Part shown: positions 3,781-9,090 of the stretch, one piece after another
Layout: every line of letters starts with the position of its first letter
Position numbering within the stretch: the stretch's first letter is position 1
Source: JAGPUQ01 sp036677085
Lineage (GTDB): Bacteria > Pseudomonadota > Gammaproteobacteria > Pseudomonadales > Porticoccaceae
Length of the DNA: 9,090 bases
Reading direction: 5' to 3'
NCBI GenBank assembly: GCA_036677085.1
Contig: JAKFFI010000033.1
Coordinates: 1-9,090, forward strand
Program-made: the position numbers and the translations under genes
The notes under the pieces: model-generated
The model's input: the letters and a program-made list of their open reading frames with translations, nothing else
What the model was told of the DNA's origin: nothing
Databases searched by the model: none

Positions 3781-4686
3781 ATGAGAATCGGAATAAATTC
3801 AGGCGCCGCTTCCGGACCCGAGACGACGGTCGCCGGCCTGATCGCCCGCGCGCAGAAAATGGAAGAACTCGGCTTCGACACCTTCTGGATGGCGAACATG
3901 TTCGGGCTCGACGCCATGACCGCGCTCGCCCTCGTCGGGCAGGCCACCCACCGCATCAAGCTCGGCACCGCGGTGGTGCCCTCCTACCCCCGCCATCCGC
4001 TGGTGATGGCGCAGCAGGCGGCGACCACCAATGCCGCGTCCGGCGGCCGCTTTACGCTCGGTATCGGGCTCTCCCACAAACCCATCATCGAGGGCATGTT
4101 CGGGATGTCCTACGCGCACCCGGCGCGCCACATGAAGGAATATCTGGAAGTGCTGGCCCCGGCCCTGCGCAACGAAAAAGTCGACTACCAGGGCGAGCTT
4201 TATGGCGCCCACGGGCAGATCCAGGTGCCGGAATCGGCGTCCGTGCCGCTGGTGGTCGCCGCGCTGGGCGAGCGCATGCTGGAGCTTGCCGGGACCCACG
4301 CCGACGGCACCATCACCTGGATGACCGGGCCGAAGACGCTGGAAGAGCACATCATCCCGAAAATTCGCGCCGCCGCCGCCCGTGCCGGACGCCCCGCGCC
4401 GCGCATCGTGGCCGGCGTGCCGACCGCCATCGTCACCGATCTGGATGCTGCCCGGGCGCGCATCGACAAGGGCATGGCCATGTACGGCAAGCTCGCTTCC
4501 TATCGCGGCATGCTCGACCGCGAAGGCGCCGAAGGGCCTTCCGGCATTGCCATGGTCGGCAGCGAAGCGGAGCTGCGCAAACAGATTCAGCGGCTGCGGG
4601 ATATCGGCGTGACCGATCTCAACTGCGCCGTTCTCGGTGTCGGCGATCACGACACGACGGTGGAGTTTCTGGCTTCGGAGCTGTAG
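3781..4686 (+). CDS. LLM class flavin/F420-dependent oxidoreductase (luciferase-like TIM barrel)
   Basis: A 301-residue single-domain protein of the bacterial luciferase-like superfamily, most like the subgroup annotated as LLM class F420-dependent oxidoreductases. Typical signs are the start MRIGINSG, GLIARAQKMEELGFDTFWM (about 19-37), HRIKLGTAVVPSYPRHP (57-73), ASGGRFTLGIGLSH (86-99) and a C-terminal stretch GSEAELRKQIQRLRDIGVTDL. The fold binds FMN or F420 in a TIM barrel; substrate unknown. Whether this organism makes F420 cannot be told, and many proteobacterial members may use flavin instead. The ATG at 3781 is preferred over GTG 3772 because AGGTGA, which contains that GTG, is an ideal ribosome site for it. 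The 3' end overlaps the convergent RND permease gene by 40 bases. GC content and codon use match its right-hand neighbours. Confidence 0.88.
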   Translation: MRIGINSGAASGPETTVAGLIARAQKMEELGFDTFWMANMFGLDAMTALALVGQATHRIKLGTAVVPSYPRHPLVMAQQAATTNAASGGRFTLGIGLSHKPIIEGMFGMSYAHPARHMKEYLEVLAPALRNEKVDYQGELYGAHGQIQVPESASVPLVVAALGERMLELAGTHADGTITWMTGPKTLEEHIIPKIRAAAARAGRPAPRIVAGVPTAIVTDLDAARARIDKGMAMYGKLASYRGMLDREGAEGPSGIAMVGSEAELRKQIQRLRDIGVTDLNCAVLGVGDHDTTVEFLASEL

Positions 4687-7600
4687 CGGCACGGCACGCG
4701 GTACCAGGCGGCGTAGAGCGCGGGTACGAAGATCAACGTCAGGCCGGTGGCGGCGATCAACCCGCCCATGATCGACACCGCCATGGGACCGAAAAATACG
4801 CTGCCCGACAGGGGAATCATCGCCAGCACCGTCGCCAGCGCGGTCAGCACGATCGGGCGGAAGCGGCGCACCGTCGCTTCGACGACGGCATCGAACGGCG
4901 CGCGACCCAACTCCAGATCCTGACGGATCTGATCGACCAGAATCACGCTGTTGCGCATGACCATGCCGAGCAGCGCGATGGTGCTGAGCATGGCCACGAA
5001 ACCAAACGGCTTGCCCGATACCAGTAACCCCAGTGCCACTCCGACGATGCCAAGCGGCGCGGTGAGTACCACCATCAGGGTCTGGGACAGGCTCTTGAGC
5101 TGCAACATCAGCACCGTGACGACGGCGAGCGCGAACAGGGGCATGCCGACCATGACGCTGGCCTGACCCTTGCCCGAGTCCTCGACGGTGCCGCCGATCT
5201 CGATGCGGTAACCCGGTGGCAACTGCGCCTCGATGCCGGCGATTGCCGGAGCGAGTTCCGCTACCACTTCAGGCGGCTGCCGGTCGGCGTTGATATCGGC
5301 GCGCACACTGATGGTCGGCGTGCGATCCCGTCGCCACAGAATGCCGTCTTCGAGTCCATACCTTAGCCGTGCGATCTGTGCCAGCGGGATATTGCCGCCG
5401 TGCGCGGTCGGTACCGACAGACTTCCCAGCAGTTCCAGGTGCTCGCGCTCCGCAGGTGGCCCGCGCACCACCACGCCGGTCAGACGGTTGTCTTCGCGCA
5501 ACTGGGTCAGGGTAGCGCCATTGATCGCGGTCTCCAGCAGCTGTGACACGCTCTGGGTGCTCACGCCAAGTGCGCGGGCACGATCCTGATCGATATCGAT
5601 GTGGATGCGTTTGGAGGCCTCCGCAGTATCCAGGTGAACACCGACCGCATAGGGATTCCCGCGCATCGCTTCGGCGATGCGGTCGGCATGGACTCTGGCG
5701 ACGGCGCGCTCCGGACCCGATACCCGGTACTGCAACACATAACCCACCGGCGGACCGTTTTCGAGCCGGTTCACCCGCCAGCGCACGTCGGGAAATTGCG
5801 CGGGAAGGACTTCGAGCAAGTGCGCGCGGATGCGTTCGCGCGCCGCCAGATCATGGGTGTTGAGCACGAACTGAGCAAAACTTGCCGACGGCAATTGCTC
5901 ATCGAGCGACAAAAAATAGCGCGGCGCACCTCTGCCTATGTAGGCCACTTGGCTATCGAGCCCCGGGATGCCCGCAAGCAATGCCTCCAGCCGACCCGCC
6001 ACCGCATCGGTCTCGGCGATGGAAGCGCCTTCCTGCAGTTTGAGATCCACCATCAGTTCGAGCCGGTTGGAAGCCGGAAAAAACTGATTCGGCACCGTCG
6101 CGAACAGCGCCACGCCGCCCAGGAACAGCGCGACTGTCAGCGTGATGGTCAGCCAGCGGCGATTGATGCACAAAGTGATCAAGCGGCGAAAACCTGCGTA
6201 GAAGGGGGTCTGATAAACCGCGTTCACGTCCGGGGTCTGACCGCTGGCGGCCGCGCCGTCTCCGGAACGCGCGCTCGTTTCGGACCGCAATTTTTTCTCC
6301 GGCAGCAGGTAGTAGCCCAGCAGCGGCACCGTCAATACGGCGGCAAACCACGACAGCAGCAACGCCAGCCCCACCACCTGAAACAGCGCACGGGTGTATT
6401 CCCCGGTGCTGCTCGCGGCGGTCGCGATCGGCAGAAATCCGGCGGCGGTAATCAGCGTGCCCGCCAGCATCGGAAAGGCCGTACTGGTATAGGCGAAGGC
6501 CGCCGCGCGGAGACGGTCGTAACCCTGATCGAGTTTAACGGCCATCATCTCGACGGCGATGATGGCATCGTCCACCAGCAGGCCGAGCGCAAGAATCAGC
6601 GCGCCGAGTGAAATACTGTGCAACCCGATACCGGCCATATGCATCACCAGGAAGGTCGCACCCAGCACCAGCGGAATCGACAGTGCCACCACCACACCCG
6701 TGCGCACGCCCAGGGTGAAAAAGCACACGGCGAGCACAATCACGATGGCTTCGAACAGTGCGTTGATGAACTCACGGATGACGCGCGCAACCGCCGCAGG
6801 CTGATCCGCGACCCGCGACAGGTTCATGCCGAGCGGCACTTCGCGGTTGAGTTGCGCGAAGGTTTGATCGAGGCGTTTCCCGAGCCCGATGATGTCGCCG
6901 CCCCTGGCCATGGAAACCGCGATGCCGATCGCCGGTTGCCCGTTGAAGCGCATCTCTGGCGCCGGCGGATCCTGATAGCCGCGCTGGATGGTGGCGATAT
7001 CACCCAGCTGGAAACTACGGCCCTGCCAGCGAATGGGCAACTGACGCAATTGCTCGACGCCATCGAGGCCACCGGACACCCGCAGATAGATCCGGTCTTT
7101 TTCTGTATCGATGGCACCGGCGGGTACTACGGCGTTTTGCGCAGCCAGCGTCTGCGCGATCAGCTCCGGCGGGATGCCGAGCTGATCGCGCTTGGCGTTG
7201 GCGATATCCAGGTAGACACGTTCTTCCTGCAGGCCGATGAACTCGACCTTGGCGACATCGGCGATCCGCAGCAGTCGTTCACGGATGCGGTCGGCATAGT
7301 CCTTCAGTTCCTGATAGCTGAATTCGGCACCCGTCAGCGCATAGATGTTGCCGAAGGTGTCGCCAAATTCATCGTTGAAAGCGGGTCCGATGACACCGGG
7401 CGGCAATCGGTGGCGCATATCACCGATTTTTTTGCGCACCTGGTAGAAACCATCCGACACCGCAGCCGGTGGCAGATCCTCGCGAAACAGGACGAACACC
7501 TGGGACTCGCCGGGCCGTGAATAGGAGCGCAGATAATCCAGTCCATCCAGCTCCTGCAATTTTTCCTCGATCCGGTCGGTAACCAGACGATCGACTTCAT

Positions 7601-7778
7601 CCGCCGTTGCCCCGGGCCACTGGGTACTGACCACCATCATCCGAAATGTGAACGGCGGATCTTCCGACTGGCCGAGATGAACATAGCCGTAAGCGCCCAG
7701 CGCGCCGATCAGCAAGGTCAGATAAACGACGAGGACGCGATTGGATAGTGCCCACTCGCTCAGATTGAACTGCGTCAT
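4647..7778 (-). CDS. RND efflux pump permease (AcrB/AcrD/AcrF family)
   Basis: A 1043-residue inner-membrane proton/drug antiporter with the family layout: TM1 (about 14-33), first porter loop, TM2-6 (about 338-500), a cytoplasmic stretch, TM7, second porter loop, TM8-12 (to about 1025). The TM4 acidic pair is present as GLLVDDAIIAVE (D403, D404), needed for proton relay. The TM10 lysine of AcrB (K940) is replaced by arginine in GMVMRNSVILVDQI (R942). I chose ATG 7778 because MTQFNLSEWALSNRVLVVYL is where family similarity begins; an in-frame start at 7829 would overlap the adaptor gene. No strong Shine-Dalgarno is visible. It lies 13 bases after the adaptor stop, so the two form an operon. 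The last ~13 residues, beyond ALYAAWYRV, run into the end of the oppositely oriented oxidoreductase gene. Substrates cannot be inferred; multidrug or solvent efflux is likely. Confidence 0.93.
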   Translation of the reverse strand: MTQFNLSEWALSNRVLVVYLTLLIGALGAYGYVHLGQSEDPPFTFRMMVVSTQWPGATADEVDRLVTDRIEEKLQELDGLDYLRSYSRPGESQVFVLFREDLPPAAVSDGFYQVRKKIGDMRHRLPPGVIGPAFNDEFGDTFGNIYALTGAEFSYQELKDYADRIRERLLRIADVAKVEFIGLQEERVYLDIANAKRDQLGIPPELIAQTLAAQNAVVPAGAIDTEKDRIYLRVSGGLDGVEQLRQLPIRWQGRSFQLGDIATIQRGYQDPPAPEMRFNGQPAIGIAVSMARGGDIIGLGKRLDQTFAQLNREVPLGMNLSRVADQPAAVARVIREFINALFEAIVIVLAVCFFTLGVRTGVVVALSIPLVLGATFLVMHMAGIGLHSISLGALILALGLLVDDAIIAVEMMAVKLDQGYDRLRAAAFAYTSTAFPMLAGTLITAAGFLPIATAASSTGEYTRALFQVVGLALLLSWFAAVLTVPLLGYYLLPEKKLRSETSARSGDGAAASGQTPDVNAVYQTPFYAGFRRLITLCINRRWLTITLTVALFLGGVALFATVPNQFFPASNRLELMVDLKLQEGASIAETDAVAGRLEALLAGIPGLDSQVAYIGRGAPRYFLSLDEQLPSASFAQFVLNTHDLAARERIRAHLLEVLPAQFPDVRWRVNRLENGPPVGYVLQYRVSGPERAVARVHADRIAEAMRGNPYAVGVHLDTAEASKRIHIDIDQDRARALGVSTQSVSQLLETAINGATLTQLREDNRLTGVVVRGPPAEREHLELLGSLSVPTAHGGNIPLAQIARLRYGLEDGILWRRDRTPTISVRADINADRQPPEVVAELAPAIAGIEAQLPPGYRIEIGGTVEDSGKGQASVMVGMPLFALAVVTVLMLQLKSLSQTLMVVLTAPLGIVGVALGLLVSGKPFGFVAMLSTIALLGMVMRNSVILVDQIRQDLELGRAPFDAVVEATVRRFRPIVLTALATVLAMIPLSGSVFFGPMAVSIMGGLIAATGLTLIFVPALYAAWYRVPCRYSSEARNSTVVS

Positions 7779-7791
7779 CCGCGCTGCGCCA

Positions 7792-8907
7792 CTAGAGGGC
7801 AGCCTTCGCGATGCGATCGACAGGGACAATCGCCATCCCGGGCTCGAGAAGATGAACTCCGGCCGAGATCAGGCGGTCGTCGGCCGTTATCTCGCCCGCC
7901 ACGATCACGGCGTCATTAAGGTACTCGCGAATCTCCACCGGGACCGGCTGCGCGAACTGCCCGCCGTCGCTCGCCGTCTCGACGCGCCACACCACCGCCT
8001 GTTGCGCATCCCTGTTGCCCAGTGCCGTGGCGGGCACGCGAAACCGGTCGCTGTCGCCGCTCTCCCGCACATGCACGGTCGCGGTCGCACCGAGCTGAAC
8101 CGCGGAATCGGCGCCGACGATGGTCACGCGCACATCCTGGGTTCGCGTCCCGGCATCCGCTTGCGGACTGATCTCGCGGATCTTCCCGGCATAGCTTTTG
8201 GTTTCGTCGGCAAATAAAACAACACTGATGTGCCGGGCCGTGCGCAGTGCCGGCGCGCGGCCTTCGGGCACCTGAATCAGCACCTCCCGCCCGCCATCCG
8301 CCGCCACGCGCGCCACGGGTTGCCCGGCAGCGACGACATTGCCAACCTCCGCTATGACGGCGGTAACGACACCCGCCGTATCGGCCTTGAGCTCCGTGTA
8401 CTTCGACTGATTGCGGGCAAGGTCGAGTTCCGCCCGCGCCTGATCCCGCCGCGCGCGCGCCAGCATGGCTGTGCTCTTTTCCTTGTCGAGCGCCGACTCG
8501 CTGATAAAACCGCGCGCATGAAGTTCCACCGCGCGCTTCTGCTCGCTCTGCGCAATCCACAGTTCTGCTTCCGCGGCAGCCACGGCGGCCTCGGCGGCGG
8601 CCAGATTCAGCCGTGCGTCCTGCGGATCGAGCACCGCCAGCACCGCACCCGGCCGGACCCGCGTACCCACATCGATGGCGCGGGAGACGATCTTGCCCGA
8701 CACACGAAACGCCAGATCCGCCTCGACGCGCGCGCGCACCGCGCCGGCATAGGCATCGATCATGCTGTGTGTCAGTGGCTGCGGCGATTCGACCACCACG
8801 GCGCGCGGACCCTGAACCGGCGGCGCCGGGTCGGTGCAGCCTGTCAAAAATACGATCGCAAGGAGCACGACAAAACGGGTTATGCCTTGAAGCACCAATG
8901 TTTCCAA
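7792..8907 (-). CDS. RND efflux membrane fusion protein (HlyD-like periplasmic adaptor lipoprotein)
   Basis: A 371-residue adaptor that would bridge the RND permease and an outer-membrane channel. Residues 1-24 form a lipoprotein signal with lipobox L21-T22-G23-C24, so the mature protein is anchored by C24. Then come a lipoyl-like half (about 58-95, FRVSGKIVSRAIDVGTRVRPG), an alpha-hairpin coiled coil rich in Ala, Glu and Arg (about 98-165), the second lipoyl half (about 170-200, ADTAGVVTAVIAEVGNVV), a beta-barrel (about 205-285) and a membrane-proximal domain to the end. The start is uncertain: the codon at 8907-8905 is TTG. A GTG at 8895-8893 has GGAAA five bases before it and would still leave a 20-residue signal sequence. 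It precedes the permease gene in the same operon. No channel (TolC/OprM-like) gene is seen, so the pump probably borrows one from elsewhere. Confidence 0.9.
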   Translation of the reverse strand: METLVLQGITRFVVLLAIVFLTGCTDPAPPVQGPRAVVVESPQPLTHSMIDAYAGAVRARVEADLAFRVSGKIVSRAIDVGTRVRPGAVLAVLDPQDARLNLAAAEAAVAAAEAELWIAQSEQKRAVELHARGFISESALDKEKSTAMLARARRDQARAELDLARNQSKYTELKADTAGVVTAVIAEVGNVVAAGQPVARVAADGGREVLIQVPEGRAPALRTARHISVVLFADETKSYAGKIREISPQADAGTRTQDVRVTIVGADSAVQLGATATVHVRESGDSDRFRVPATALGNRDAQQAVVWRVETASDGGQFAQPVPVEIREYLNDAVIVAGEITADDRLISAGVHLLEPGMAIVPVDRIAKAAL

Positions 8908-9090
8908 CCGGCGACCGCCGGGCGCGCTGAGTCGCGTCGAATAATACAGCCATTCCCACCCTGGACGGCGTTGCCGCCGCGATCTCCTCGCTCCGCGCTT
9001 CGACGCTCCAGCCAGTTATCGACGTGCGTAAGAGGCGCGCGACGGAGCCGTTTGTCTGCGGTTGGTCGGATAGGGGTTCATCCCCGCGTG
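8908..9090 (-). other. Upstream region of the efflux operon, no gene recognised
   Basis: On the minus strand TATTAT (8946-8941) could be a -10 box about 34 bases before the adaptor start, but no matching -35 is present. GGGG-TTCAT-CCCC at 9073-9085 is a small hairpin. I see no gene or regulator start that I can support in these 183 bases. Confidence 0.25.

Noticed and set aside
5601..7520. Plus-strand open frames of about 300 codons
   Set aside because: They are antisense to the RND permease, with low-complexity Arg/Gln/His-rich translations and no domain.
7916..8959. Minus-strand 347-codon frame overlapping the adaptor gene
   Set aside because: Its translation is Gly/Ala/Arg-rich noise, whereas the other frame gives a complete lipoprotein adaptor.

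Overview
The window reads as a GC-rich proteobacterial chromosome, most likely gamma- or betaproteobacterial. This rests on YcbL/GloC-type hydrolase, RND pump and BrnTA sequences of proteobacterial type and E. coli-like promoter hexamers; the species cannot be named from sequence alone. The left third (about 160-2900) is patchy, lower in GC and rich in structured DNA. The right two thirds (3070-8907) are ordinary compact core-type coding sequence.

The main result is that the left part looks like a decayed chromosomal integron lodged beside a tRNA-Ser(UGA) gene (72-159). On the minus strand at about 208-383 lies an N-terminal remnant of an IntI/XerC-like tyrosine recombinase, with an internal stop and the rest of the gene missing. 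Divergent from it come a candidate cassette promoter (368-395), a one-mismatch LexA box (387-402) and an attI-like core GTTGGGC (464-470). Gene cassettes with attC-like sites follow. Cassette 1 holds a small secreted protein gene (486-839) and ends in an attC (842-910) whose GCCCAAC box is the exact complement of the core that opens the cassette. The next segment carries a zinc-ribbon/two-TM/SHOCT protein gene (1378-1827), a weaker attC-like site (about 1849-1955) and a good attC (2226-2288). Two 94%-identical 186-bp elements with 16-bp terminal inverted repeats, apparently non-autonomous derivatives of a RAYT (REP-associated tyrosine transposase), lie in direct orientation 1007 bp apart around the SHOCT gene. 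The last recognisable cassette carries a brnT-brnA type II toxin-antitoxin pair (2341-2884); I could not find a convincing attC after it.

To the right are gloC/ycbL (metallo-beta-lactamase-fold type II glyoxalase, 3070-3714) and an LLM-class (F420/flavin-dependent-like) oxidoreductase (3781-4686) with its own good sigma70 promoter. Convergent to these, on the minus strand, is an efflux operon of an RND-pump membrane fusion lipoprotein (8907-7792) and an RND permease (7778-4647). The permease 3' end overlaps the 3' end of the oxidoreductase by 40 bp. No outer-membrane channel gene or regulator is visible in the window.

How the parts work together: in the integron, the cassette promoter would drive inserted cassettes, IntI (now dead) would have moved them through attI and attC, and the TA pair would tend to stabilise the array. 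The efflux operon is an independent functional unit.
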